NCBI GenBank assembly: GCA_015234045.1
Contig: JADFWU010000014.1
Span: forward strand, 6,208-70,207
Source: Magnetococcales bacterium
GTDB lineage: Bacteria > Pseudomonadota > Magnetococcia > Magnetococcales > JADFWU01
Length of the DNA stretch: 64,000 nt
Direction of reading: 5' to 3'
Each line of letters starts with the position of its first letter. Within the stretch, counting starts at the first letter, position 1. The notes beneath the pieces were generated by a model. That model did not search any database. It had not been told where the DNA came from and saw nothing but the letters and a program-made list of their open reading frames with translations. Positions 1 through 8,537 of the stretch are shown here, in pieces. Position numbers and translations under genes: made by a program.

Positions 1-59
1 ATCTCCTGAGGCTTATATTTGTTTGGACTCGATTTTATTAATAATGGACGTAAATACTA

Positions 60-941
60 CTACAAAGAAGCCGCTTGCGCCTTAATAAAAGGAGCCAGCC
101 GATCACGCATGTCTTTTCGCTCAAGAGAGAGTGCCAAGTTGGCCATCTGAAAGCCAACTTTGTCACCACAATCATAGCGGATACCATTAAATGGTACGCC
201 GTAGATAGGCTGCTCTGCGCGGAGTGCTTCCATGGCATCGGTCAGTTGAATTTCACCACCAGCTCCGCGTTTGCCTTCGCCTAGCAGGCGAAAAATCTCC
301 GGTGACAATACATAACGTCCGATAATGGCCATGTTGGAAGGTGCTTCGGAAGGGTCTGGTTTTTCCACCAAGCCATGGCACTGCATCAGTGCCCCTTTTT
401 GTGGGCCAGGGTCGAGGATTCCGTACTTGTTGGTTTGATCAGGATCGACCTCCATTACGGCAATCATCGAGGCGTTATGGGTTTCGTAATGACGCACCAT
501 CTCGCCAAGAAATACCTGATCTTGAGTGTTGGAAACCATGATGTCATCGGGCAATAATACGGCAAACGGCTCATCGCCAACCAAATCACGCGCACACCAG
601 ACAGCGTGCCCCAGTCCGAGCGGACGGCTCTGACGGGTTTGAACCAGGCGGCCATCCGCAAGATTAAGGGACTGGATCTCTTTGAGGTGGAGCTCTTTTC
701 CCTTTTTCTTGAGTGATCGTTCCAACTCTGGCATCAGATCAAAATGATCGCCAAGGATTTCTTTGCCGCGACTGGTGACCAGAATAATCTGTTCAATGCC
801 CGCGCCCCATGCCTCTTCAATGGCATATTGAATCAGCGGTTTATCTACCACGGTGAGCATCTCTTTCGGCATCACTTTGGTAGCGGGCAGAAATCGGGTT
901 CCCAATCCAGCTACGGGTAGAACTGCTTTGCGTACTTTCAT
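60..941 (-). CDS. galU: UTP--glucose-1-phosphate uridylyltransferase
   Basis: Cytosolic enzyme that makes UDP-glucose from UTP and glucose-1-phosphate, feeding cell-surface polysaccharide and sugar-nucleotide pathways. The 293-residue product opens with the nucleotidyltransferase signature GLGTRFLPATK followed by PKEML and VDKPLIQYAIEEA, all typical of bacterial GalU, and has the usual family length. The frame stays open upstream to 1004, but I choose the ATG at 941 because the family normally begins at MKVRKAVLPVAG and a GGAGAG ribosome-binding site sits just before it. It stands alone, with 259 bp to the next gene on the same strand. Only its first 59 downstream bases are in the window, so a downstream operon partner cannot be excluded. 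Confidence 0.95.
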   Translation of the reverse strand: MKVRKAVLPVAGLGTRFLPATKVMPKEMLTVVDKPLIQYAIEEAWGAGIEQIILVTSRGKEILGDHFDLMPELERSLKKKGKELHLKEIQSLNLADGRLVQTRQSRPLGLGHAVWCARDLVGDEPFAVLLPDDIMVSNTQDQVFLGEMVRHYETHNASMIAVMEVDPDQTNKYGILDPGPQKGALMQCHGLVEKPDPSEAPSNMAIIGRYVLSPEIFRLLGEGKRGAGGEIQLTDAMEALRAEQPIYGVPFNGIRYDCGDKVGFQMANLALSLERKDMRDRLAPFIKAQAASL

Positions 942-1053
942 TGAGGCTCTCCGGTCATGCGCTGATTCACGTTGCATGAATGGGGAAACAGTCTTTGCAT
1001 ACATGCGGAGATAACATGCGGATTGCTAAGCTGATAGAGCAACCACAGACAAG

Positions 1054-1084
1054 CATCACCGGCACCTTGAAGGAGCCGGTGATG
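1054..1084 (-). terminator. Perfect 10-bp hairpin downstream of the cytochrome gene
   Basis: CATCACCGGC and GCCGGTGATG form a perfect stem with an 11-base loop, between the cytochrome gene at 1201 and galU. It lacks a clear T-run on the minus strand, so it is a weak terminator candidate or simply a transcript-stabilising hairpin. Confidence 0.35.
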
Positions 1085-1200
1085 TGTTGTTGAAAATATC
1101 TCAACACGATAAAAAGTTAGATGGTCCTAAATCGTACCATTGAAAGCGTGTATACAGGCTTTCCAGAGGGTAAAACAAAACCGAGTCTACACTTGTTTGA

Positions 1201-1593
1201 TCAGTTGTTTTTTGCGCCTTGATTGACCCAGTCTCGCAGGATCTGGACTTCACATTTTGTCAGGCGCTTGCGGTTATGAGGCATGCGGATACCGGCGCGG
1301 CCTTCAACCAATACGTTGAGGTTGCTCACCATGGCGTTACCTGGTGTGATGATGGGACCATATTTGGTGCCTTTCATCAAACCTTCATAGGTTTCCAAGT
1401 CCAGGCCGCTTAATACGGTGCCTGGGCCGCCTGCCGCATGACACTCCAGGCAACGGTATTTCAAAATGGGAAATACATCCTCGCTGAAAGTGACCTTGCC
1501 GGGCTGTTCAGCGTAACCGGTATTGGCGATCGCCATGAACAGAAATAAAGCAGCTCCCAGTAACCATCTACCGCTTTGAGTACGCTTATGCAT
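1201..1593 (-). CDS. Small exported cytochrome c (PSCyt1-like)
   Basis: A 130-residue periplasmic mono-haem protein. A signal peptide covers about residues 1-28 (arginine/lysine start, hydrophobic core, cut near GYA-EQ). The haem-attachment motif CLECH lies at 48-52 in the context FSEDVFPILKYRC, which is characteristic of the PSCyt1-type cytochrome domain often found in front of planctomycete proteins. RMPHNRKRL near residue 103 carries a methionine that could be the distal ligand, and the end is a short amphipathic helix (LRDWVNQGA). GGGGAA precedes the ATG. The redox partner is unknown; neighbours give no clue. Family call is by motif only. Confidence 0.8.
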   Translation of the reverse strand: MHKRTQSGRWLLGAALFLFMAIANTGYAEQPGKVTFSEDVFPILKYRCLECHAAGGPGTVLSGLDLETYEGLMKGTKYGPIITPGNAMVSNLNVLVEGRAGIRMPHNRKRLTKCEVQILRDWVNQGAKNN

Positions 1594-2025
1594 TAGTGTT
1601 CCCCTTCTTTTCCCTTGCTATTGGAATGCTCTTCAGACCCATGGCATTCGTAAAGATGTCAAGTCTGAGAGGATTAAGGTCTTATCCATGCAACACTGCA
1701 CATGGCTATAATACAACGTTATACTTGATAATTTGAAAGGATACTCGGAATTGACACGAATTTCATCCTTTGATGGATAGGAAATTATCCGGCAACTCCT
1801 GGCAACGGGGATTAGAGCGGGATAAACTGCTCAATTCCTTGCATGGGTCAGAATTGCGGTTTCCAAACCATTTCGACCAACAGGGTATCCGTATTTAAGA
1901 AAGTTTGTCCAGAATCTGTTCAAATTTTATCGGTATGAGAGTGGCTTTGTCCCCTCCATAATGCAGGAAAGTTTGAGAAAATTTTCCTGGTATGTCACGA
2001 GTAAACACGCAGAGAGAACTAATTT
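1594..2025. other. Divergent intergenic region before trpB
   Basis: 432 bases between the divergent cytochrome and trpB genes. It must hold both promoters, but I see no convincing -35/-10 pair. A TTGACA at about 1752 lies inside a loose inverted repeat whose arms are AAAGGAT and ATCCTTT. There is no short ORF with tandem Trp codons, so no classical trp attenuator is visible. Confidence 0.5.
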
Positions 2026-3267
2026 ATGAGCACTGGTTACTACGGCCCGTTTGGTGGTGCCTTTATCCCGGAAATATTGCATGAGACCTTCCGAAGATTG
2101 ACGGAAGAGTATGCGTCTGCGCGTTCTGATCCTGATTTCTGGCGTGACTATGAAAAATTAATGGAAAACTATTCCGGTCGTCCAACGCCGCTCTCTTTTG
2201 CTGAGAACTTGAGCAAACATTTCGGACGTAAGATCTATATCAAGCGAGAAGATTTGAATCAGACCGGTGCGCACAAGGCCAATAACGTCATGGGACAGGG
2301 GCTTTTGGTCCAACGTATGGGCAAGCGTCGTGTCATTGCCGAAACCGGCGCGGGTCAACATGGTGTGGCAACAGCCACCATGGCGGCGCGTTTGGGGCTG
2401 GACTGCGTTGTCTATATGGGCGCTAAAGATGTTGCCCGACAGCGGCCCAATGTGTTTTGGATGGAGCGGTTGGGTGCTACGGTGATACCGGTTACCGCTG
2501 GTTCACAAACCTTGAAAGATGCCATTAACGAGGCCATGCGTGATTGGGTGGCCAGTATGGACGATACGCATTATGTATTGGGTACAGCCTGTGGGGCGCA
2601 TCCCTTTCCAGAAATGGTGTCATGGTTTCAGTCCATCATCGGTGCGGAAGCGCATAAGCAGATTTTGGCGCAGGAAGGGCGCTTGCCTACACATGTGTAT
2701 GCCTGTGTGGGTGGTGGTTCCAATGCAATGGGCATTTTTCAGGGCTTTTTGGATAATCCTGAAGTGGAATTGATCGGTGTTGAGGCGGGTGGTGATGGTA
2801 TTGATACCGGACGGCATGCCGCACGGATCGCTTCCAATGCAGCTGTGACGGGTGTTGCCCAGGGCTATAAGACCTATTTCCTTCAGGATGGTGATGGTCA
2901 GATGAAGGAAACCAGCTCTGTTGCTGCGGGTTTGGATTATGTTGGTGTGTCGCCTATCTTGGCCAATTTGCATGAACAGAAGCGGGTACGTTTCGAAGCG
3001 GCTACCGACAGTGAAGTGATGGAAGCGCACGATCTTTTGATGCGTAAGGAAGGTTTGATTGCAGCGCTGGAGTCAAGTCATGCCGTGGCGCAGGCGTTCA
3101 AGGAATTGCCCAACCTGCCTGAAGATGCTGTGGTGGTGATTAACCTGTCTGGCCGTGGTGATAAGGATATCTTTACCATTGCTGATGCGTTGGATGATCC
3201 TCAGTGGCGTGAATTTATTATCAAAAAAGGCAATGAATACGCTAAGGGTCAGGAGAAGGAATCATGA
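2026..3267 (+). CDS. trpB: Tryptophan synthase beta chain
   Basis: PLP enzyme that condenses indole with serine to tryptophan; normally works as an alpha2-beta2 complex with TrpA. The 413-residue product has the PLP-lysine motif TGAHKANN, the loop AETGAGQHGVATAT, the phosphate-binding GGGSNAMG and the C-terminal SGRGDKDIFT. It starts directly at YYGPFGGAFIPEIL. Sequence around LGTACGAHPFPEM and the long YKTYFLQDGDGQ segment differ from common enterobacterial and alphaproteobacterial TrpB. The stop overlaps the trpA start (ATGA), so the two are translationally coupled. No trpF or accD neighbours are present, unlike the usual trpFBA arrangement of alphaproteobacteria. Confidence 0.93.
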   Translation: MSTGYYGPFGGAFIPEILHETFRRLTEEYASARSDPDFWRDYEKLMENYSGRPTPLSFAENLSKHFGRKIYIKREDLNQTGAHKANNVMGQGLLVQRMGKRRVIAETGAGQHGVATATMAARLGLDCVVYMGAKDVARQRPNVFWMERLGATVIPVTAGSQTLKDAINEAMRDWVASMDDTHYVLGTACGAHPFPEMVSWFQSIIGAEAHKQILAQEGRLPTHVYACVGGGSNAMGIFQGFLDNPEVELIGVEAGGDGIDTGRHAARIASNAAVTGVAQGYKTYFLQDGDGQMKETSSVAAGLDYVGVSPILANLHEQKRVRFEAATDSEVMEAHDLLMRKEGLIAALESSHAVAQAFKELPNLPEDAVVVINLSGRGDKDIFTIADALDDPQWREFIIKKGNEYAKGQEKES

Positions 3268-4040
3268 GTCAGAGCGCACTGAAAAGCCATATCACCGAAA
3301 CGCTGAAGCGCAAACCGATTCTTTTGATGTCACATCTTGTGTTGGGCTATCCTTCGGTGGCGGAGAATCACCGGGTCATTGATGCCATGGTTGCCAATGG
3401 TGTGGATATGATGGAGTTGCAGATCCCTTTTTCAGAGCCATCAGCGGATGGTGAGACGATTGCCAGGGCCAATCAATCGGCATTGGATCTGGGGTTTAAG
3501 GTGGATCAGGCCTTCGAGATGTTTTCTCAGGTGACGGCGCGTCATCAGATTCCCTTTTTGATCATGACCTACTTCAATATCATGTTGGCGCGTGGGATTG
3601 AACGCTTTATCGCTGATGCGGCATCCAGCGGTATTCGTGGATTGATTATTCCAGATCTGCCGCTGGAAGAAGCGGGCGAGGCGATGGCGCTGGCTAAAAA
3701 ATATGGGCTGGACTGGATTCAGCTTTTAACGCCGACCACGCCTGTTGATCGCCTTGTGAAACTCGGTGCCGCTGCTGAGGGGTTTACATATTGTGTGGCG
3801 CGTAAGGGTGTGACAGGTAAAGAGACCAATTTTGATGAATTGGGCGCTTATTTGAAACAGTGTCGTAAAGCCGCGCCATCCTTGCCGCTGGCATTAGGGT
3901 TTGGAGTGCGGCGTAAGGCGGACGTGGATGCGTTGGTTGGTCAGGCGGATATAGCGATTATCGGCACCGAAGGAATACGGATTCACGAAAACGAAGGCGC
4001 TGAGGCCGTTGGTGCGTTCTTCGGTGGATTGAGAGAGTAG
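3264..4040 (+). CDS. trpA: Tryptophan synthase alpha chain, divergent
   Basis: Family role: cleaves indole-3-glycerol phosphate and passes indole to TrpB. The 258-residue product keeps the two catalytic acids, Glu51 in MELQIPF and Asp62 in SADG, but has Glu58 where Asp is usual (IPFSEP instead of IPFSDP). The normal phosphate-binding end GSAIV is replaced by a different stretch, IIGTEGIRIHENEG. FITAGYP is replaced by SHLVLGYP. These changes may mean altered activity, but the fold signature (GFGVRRKADV, ARKGVTGKE) is clear. Start ATG overlaps the trpB stop, with AGGAGAAGG upstream. Followed by a hairpin shared with the convergent TRAP gene. Confidence 0.9.
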   Translation: MSQSALKSHITETLKRKPILLMSHLVLGYPSVAENHRVIDAMVANGVDMMELQIPFSEPSADGETIARANQSALDLGFKVDQAFEMFSQVTARHQIPFLIMTYFNIMLARGIERFIADAASSGIRGLIIPDLPLEEAGEAMALAKKYGLDWIQLLTPTTPVDRLVKLGAAAEGFTYCVARKGVTGKETNFDELGAYLKQCRKAAPSLPLALGFGVRRKADVDALVGQADIAIIGTEGIRIHENEGAEAVGAFFGGLRE

Positions 4041-4051
4041 GCTTCTGATCT

Positions 4052-4087
4052 GGATGATGTGCGGAGGTGTTGCACATCATCCGGTTT
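4052..4087. terminator. Convergent terminator between trpA and the TRAP gene
   Basis: GGATGATGTGC and GCACATCATCC form a perfect 11-bp stem with a 9-base loop, followed by GGTTTT on the plus strand. The right arm overlaps the stop codon of the convergent TRAP permease, so it can serve both directions. Confidence 0.7.
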
Positions 4088-6074
4088 TACACGTTTTTCT
4101 TCGCCACGCCATAAAACCAGCCAGTATGATTAACGCCGTACCTGCCACCAAATAGTTCTCTTCAATGCCAACAAGGTTCCCGAGTAATTCTGGTCTGAAC
4201 AGACCCAGACACAGCCCCAGCAATCCAATGCGCCATGGCCAATTCAGCGGACCATTCATCCAACCCATGATACCGTGAATAAAGGCGAACATGGCACCAA
4301 GGGCTTGAATGAAAATAAAGCCGGCAAGCCACCAATCACTGATCCAAATCCAGTCGCCTGGTGAGAGTGGCGAGCCGCCAACGCGCACCCCCTGGATTAA
4401 TATCAGATCTGTGTTAAACAAGAACATGAATGGCAAGATGGCGGTGCGTAGGTCATAGGTAAAGCCCTGAATTCCGGTTTTTATGGGGTCAGATTTGGCG
4501 ATGCCTGCCGCAGCGTAGGCAGCCAGTCCAACAGGTGGCGTATCATCCGCCAGGATACCAAAATAGAACACGAACAGATGTGCCGCCAAAGCAGGCACCA
4601 ATAAGCCGGAAGCCTGTCCCAACTCAACAATAATCGGTGCGGTAAGTGAGGCCATGACAATGTAATTGGCGGTGGTTGGCAGGCCCATGCCCAGAATCAG
4701 ACTGGTTAACGCGGTCAGTAACAGCACAAGGGAGAGGTGGCCCATGGCCAATGTCTCGACAACTTCCAACAGGCGCTGACCAAGTCCGGTCAAGGTGATT
4801 GCGCCGACGACAATACCCGCTGATGCCGTGGCAACAGCGACTGGAATCATCTGTTTGGCACCACTGATCAAGCCTTGGATCAGGGATGTTAACCCCTCTT
4901 TGAGACCGATAAAAACAGAATTACCGCTACGCAGTGCGCCAATGGTCGATTGAATCAACACCATGATCATGACCAGAATACAGGCGTTGAAAGCCGCCAA
5001 CGTGGCCGAATAGTGAAAGAGTGCCAGAGAGAGAATCAACACCAATACAGGCAGAAGATGGTGTAAACCTGAGAATAGAGTAGCGCGAAAGGGCGGTAGA
5101 TCGGCTTTATCCATGGGTTTGAGCTTTAAACGCTCGGATTCCAGATGAACAACCAGAAAAAGACCGAGATAGGAGATCACTGCCGGAATCAAGGCCGCTT
5201 TGACCACATCCAGATAGGCGATACCGAGAAATTCGGCAATGATGAACGCCGCAGCACCCATGATTGGTGGCATGAGTTGACCGTTGGTGGAGGCGGCCAC
5301 TTCAACGGCGGCGGCTTTTTCTGCTGGAAAGCCGACTTTTTTCATCAATGGGATGGTGAAAGCGCCGGTGGTGACGGTGTTGGCAATGGAGGAGCCGGAA
5401 ACCATGCCTGTCAGGCCGGATGCCGCGACCGCCGCTTTGGCCGGACCGCCACGGAATCGACCGAGCAGTGAGATGGAAATCTGAATGAAATACCGACCAG
5501 CACCTGCTTTGTCCAGCAGAGCGCCAAACAGAACAAACAAAAAAACAAAACTGGCTGAGACGCGCAAAGGCACACCAAAAATGCCTTCGGTAGTCAAATA
5601 CATATGGCTGACCAATTTATTGATGGATGCGCCGCGATGGGCGATTAGATCCGGCAGATAGGGACCAAACAGGCAGTAGGCAAGGAATACCGAAGCGATG
5701 ACAGCCAGTGCAGGACCGAGTGTCCGGCGGGTTGCTTCCAGCAGTAGAATGACCGTCAATACGCCCATGACAATATCGCGTTGTAGCGGTAAACCAGGGC
5801 GTAGGGCGATGCCATTGTAGTCGAATAAAAGATATAACGCACCACAGCCAGCGAGCACCGATAACATGTTGCTGATCAAGGAAGTCGTGCGGGATGTGTG
5901 CCGCTTTCTGCCGGGAAACAGCAAAAAAGTCAACACCAGTGCAAAAGCGAGATGGATGCTTCTGACCAGAGTGTCATTGATGGCCAATTGCGTGATGCCT
6001 AGCTGAAAAAGCGACCAAAGCAAGGCAATACCTGCGGGAAGCTGATTTGAGAGCCTGAAATGTACGCTATTCAT
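4077..6074 (-). CDS. TRAP transporter permease, fused 4TM/12TM type
   Basis: Inner-membrane permease of a tripartite ATP-independent periplasmic transporter, secondary uptake of small organic acids driven by an ion gradient. At 665 residues it is the fused form in which the small and large membrane subunits are one chain. Evidence: hydrophobic throughout, with family motifs SGLTGMVSGSSIANTVTTG, AAVEVAASTNGQLMPPIMGA and LGMGLPTTANYIVMA. The fused form usually pairs with a TAXI-type binding protein, but none is adjacent, so the binding protein must be elsewhere or absent. Substrate cannot be predicted. No strong ribosome-binding site is seen before the ATG at 6074. Confidence 0.9.
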   Translation of the reverse strand: MNSVHFRLSNQLPAGIALLWSLFQLGITQLAINDTLVRSIHLAFALVLTFLLFPGRKRHTSRTTSLISNMLSVLAGCGALYLLFDYNGIALRPGLPLQRDIVMGVLTVILLLEATRRTLGPALAVIASVFLAYCLFGPYLPDLIAHRGASINKLVSHMYLTTEGIFGVPLRVSASFVFLFVLFGALLDKAGAGRYFIQISISLLGRFRGGPAKAAVAASGLTGMVSGSSIANTVTTGAFTIPLMKKVGFPAEKAAAVEVAASTNGQLMPPIMGAAAFIIAEFLGIAYLDVVKAALIPAVISYLGLFLVVHLESERLKLKPMDKADLPPFRATLFSGLHHLLPVLVLILSLALFHYSATLAAFNACILVMIMVLIQSTIGALRSGNSVFIGLKEGLTSLIQGLISGAKQMIPVAVATASAGIVVGAITLTGLGQRLLEVVETLAMGHLSLVLLLTALTSLILGMGLPTTANYIVMASLTAPIIVELGQASGLLVPALAAHLFVFYFGILADDTPPVGLAAYAAAGIAKSDPIKTGIQGFTYDLRTAILPFMFLFNTDLILIQGVRVGGSPLSPGDWIWISDWWLAGFIFIQALGAMFAFIHGIMGWMNGPLNWPWRIGLLGLCLGLFRPELLGNLVGIEENYLVAGTALIILAGFMAWRRKTCKTG

Positions 6075-6359
6075 AGTCGTTTTTGGCCAGTCTTAACATA
6101 TTGAAAGTCATTTGCATTTATTGTCCTTACGCGATTTTTTTTTCTGTGAATCGCATATATGGAGTGTGCTAGTATATGGCCTGCATTGGCATATATAATG
6201 ATTTTTCGATTCCTTGGTTAGTAAAAAGACATCCTCGTCCAGCGCATATTGACAGATATGCATGGATTCGTGTGTGCTCTCAGGGATGGATATCTGCATT
6301 TGTCCAGTGTGGTCAAGAACAACAGAGGCAGGAAAACCAGGCAAAAGGAATGGTATCTA

Positions 6360-8207
6360 ATGGATAGCATACGCAACATGAACTTTGGGACCAAGATTAT
6401 TCTGACCACCATTATCTTTCTGATAATAGGATTTATGGCGGTTTTCGTCTTTGTCAAGAATCAGATTGAAACCGATGCCATGGATGCCATTGTAAGGCAG
6501 GCACGTTCAGTGACGGTTCAGGCGGAAAGTGCGCGGAACTATGTTGCCAAGCTTGGGTCGGGCGGTAATTTTGATCCAGAATTGCTGGGTGAAGCCAAAG
6601 AGGCTCTGAAAGCCAGCGGTGCGCGCAGCCAGGAAGACATCATTAAAGCAGCACGTAAGACACGCTTTTATGAAACCATTCCCATTGTTGCGGGTTGGAC
6701 TATTGGTCAGAAGAAGGCGCGGGATGCCAGTTATGATTTCCGGGTCACACGTATTGGGGCGCGTAATAAAGATAACGAAGCCACGCCATTCGAACGTGAA
6801 ATGCTTGAAAAAATGTCCCGTGAAAATCTGGATGAGCTTTGGTCCATTGATGAGGAAGATAACAGCCTGCGTTACATGCGGCCTGTTGTGTTGGATAAAG
6901 CGTGTATGGTTTGTCACGGCACCGAGCGGGATTATCCAGAGGGCAAGGGCTACGATCCGTTGGGCATCCGCATGGAAGGCTGGAGCTATGGCGAGCAGCG
7001 TGGCGCTTTTGAGGTGATTGCTGATCTGACACCTATGCAGGATTCGGTTCATTCAGTTGTTTTCCAAATCCTTGGGTTGGGTGTGCTGATTCTACTGTTG
7101 ATCGGTGGTACGGTTTACTACATGGTGAACACGCTGGCCATTGGTCCGGTGCAGACCATTCGTGATCTGTTGGTTCGGGTAAGCCAAGGTGATTTGACTG
7201 TTCAGGTGCCTGAAGCAAAAACCAAGGACGATATCGGACAGGCTGTGAAGGCAACCGGTGAAATGGTTACCAGCCTGCGAGAGATTGTCGGGCAGGTTCA
7301 AGAGACCAACGAACAGGTGCGTGCGCACAGTAGTTCGATGAGTTCCAGTTCTGCGGAGTTGTCAGAAGGTGCCACCAGACAGGCGGCCTCTATTGAAGAA
7401 ACCTCTTCAGCCATGGAAGAGATGAACGCCAATATTCAGCAAAATACTGAGAACGCACAACAGACAGAAGGGCTGTCTAAAAAAGCGTCTCAAGATGCAG
7501 TCGAGACAGGCCAATCGGTGGATGAGGCGGTCAACGCCATGAAACAGATTGCCGAGAAGATCACCATTATCGAAGAGATCGCCCGTCAAACCAACTTGTT
7601 GGCTTTGAACGCAGCCATTGAAGCGGCACGTGCGGGTGAGCATGGTAAAGGGTTTGCCGTTGTGGCGGCTGAGGTGCGTAAGTTGGCGGAACGTAGCCAA
7701 AGTGCGGCGGGTGAGATTGGTCAACTCTCTTCATCCAGTACGGCCATTTCTGAGCAGGCTGGTGAAAAGCTCTCCAGACTGGTTCCAGACATTCAGCGTA
7801 CGGCTGAGTTGGTTCAGGAGATTACCGCAGCGTCAACCGAGCAGTCACATGGTGCGGATCAGATCAACAGTGCCATTCAGCAGTTGGATCAGGTGATTCA
7901 ACAGAATGCTGGTGCATCGGAAGAGATCGCAGCGGCAGCCACTGAGCTGTCAGGCATGGCCAATCAGTTGGGTGATGCCATTGGTTTCTTCAATCTTGGC
8001 AATGCGCCAGCTGGTCGCCGTGCGGCACCAGCCGCCGCAGCACCGGCTCGCCGTCCTACGGCTACAGCAACACCGGCACCGAGGAGGCCTGCACCTAAGC
8101 CATCCGCAGCGCCGAAAGCACTGCCTGCACCTACACGATCAGCACCAGCCAGCAGCAGTGGTGGTGTTGACCTGAATATGGATGATGATGAGTTCGAGCG
8201 GTTCTAA
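6360..8207 (+). CDS. Methyl-accepting chemotaxis protein with haem-binding DUF3365 sensor
   Basis: A 615-residue transmembrane chemoreceptor. Order: membrane segment about residues 10-32; periplasmic DUF3365/Tll0287-like sensor about 35-225 carrying CMVCH (182-186), the covalent c-haem motif; second membrane segment about 232-255; HAMP about 256-308; long cytoplasmic signalling coiled coil with the conserved hairpin tip [20 protein letters not shown] near 405-425; then an Ala/Pro-rich tail and an acidic end ([10 protein letters not shown]). It probably senses redox state, oxygen or a gas through haem and signals to CheA/CheW. The frame opens upstream at 6249, but the ATG at 6360 with AAAAGGA before it gives the normal short cytoplasmic start. 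Confidence 0.92.
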   Translation: MDSIRNMNFGTKIILTTIIFLIIGFMAVFVFVKNQIETDAMDAIVRQARSVTVQAESARNYVAKLGSGGNFDPELLGEAKEALKASGARSQEDIIKAARKTRFYETIPIVAGWTIGQKKARDASYDFRVTRIGARNKDNEATPFEREMLEKMSRENLDELWSIDEEDNSLRYMRPVVLDKACMVCHGTERDYPEGKGYDPLGIRMEGWSYGEQRGAFEVIADLTPMQDSVHSVVFQILGLGVLILLLIGGTVYYMVNTLAIGPVQTIRDLLVRVSQGDLTVQVPEAKTKDDIGQAVKATGEMVTSLREIVGQVQETNEQVRAHSSSMSSSSAELSEGATRQAASIEETSSAMEEMNANIQQNTENAQQTEGLSKKASQDAVETGQSVDEAVNAMKQIAEKITIIEEIARQTNLLALNAAIEAARAGEHGKGFAVVAAEVRKLAERSQSAAGEIGQLSSSSTAISEQAGEKLSRLVPDIQRTAELVQEITAASTEQSHGADQINSAIQQLDQVIQQNAGASEEIAAAATELSGMANQLGDAIGFFNLGNAPAGRRAAPAAAAPARRPTATATPAPRRPAPKPSAAPKALPAPTRSAPASSSGGVDLNMDDDEFERF

Positions 8208-8250
8208 GCCGCTTTTAAAAATGGGAAAGCGCGTCTTTTCCTGAATGAAT

Positions 8251-8288
8251 AAAAAAGACCAGTTTCGGTAACGGAGCTGGTCTTTTTT
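8251..8288 (+). terminator. Rho-independent terminator of the MCP gene
   Basis: AAAAAAGACCAG and CTGGTCTTTTTT form a strong stem with a 13-base loop and a T-run, 44 bp after the MCP stop. Clear on the plus strand; symmetric A-run means it could also act in reverse. Confidence 0.85.
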
Positions 8289-8290
8289 GA

Positions 8291-8320
8291 CATGGATTCC
8301 CGCTTTAGCAGGAATGACGA
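8291..8320. repeat. REP-like short palindrome
   Basis: ATTCCCGC-TTTA-GCAGGAAT followed by GACGA resembles the common proteobacterial repeat of the form ATTCCCGC..GCGGGAATGACG. A decayed relative (GTCATTCCCGCC) occurs near 33484. Known class of extragenic repeat; function not inferable. Confidence 0.5.
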
Positions 8321-8373
8321 CTTTTTCAGTGCGGTAAATCCTGTCATTATTTGTACATTTCTGAATTAGAGTT

Positions 8374-8534
8374 ATGGAGATTTCGTCTAAAATTTGAACA
8401 GTCAGCCGTTCCAGCCCTGGTGATATTTTTGCTCTGATGATCTGCTTCGCATATCAAAAGCGGCGCAAAAACATCACCAGGGCTTCCACTCAGTTTGTAA
8501 TTCATTGTCTAATTTCGGATCGAAATCACTATAG
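8374..8534. repeat. Palindromic hairpin element, copy A
   Basis: First of three copies of a roughly 150-bp non-coding element (others at 30957-31112 and 53073-53510). Its core is a pair of 20-bp arms at 8413-8432 and 8465-8484 with one mismatch, enclosing a second small stem (CTGCTT with AAGCGG) around the loop CGCATATCAA. The outer ends carry GATTTCG and CGAAATC, a short terminal inverted repeat. This fills most of the 330-bp gap between the MCP gene and the DAB operon, together with the terminator and REP-like palindrome. No ORF inside. Confidence 0.75.
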
Positions 8535-8537
8535 ATT

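Noticed and set aside
1594-2025. Trp attenuator or T-box before trpB
   Set aside because: No leader ORF with tandem Trp codons, no T-box sequence and no terminator/antiterminator pair could be made out.
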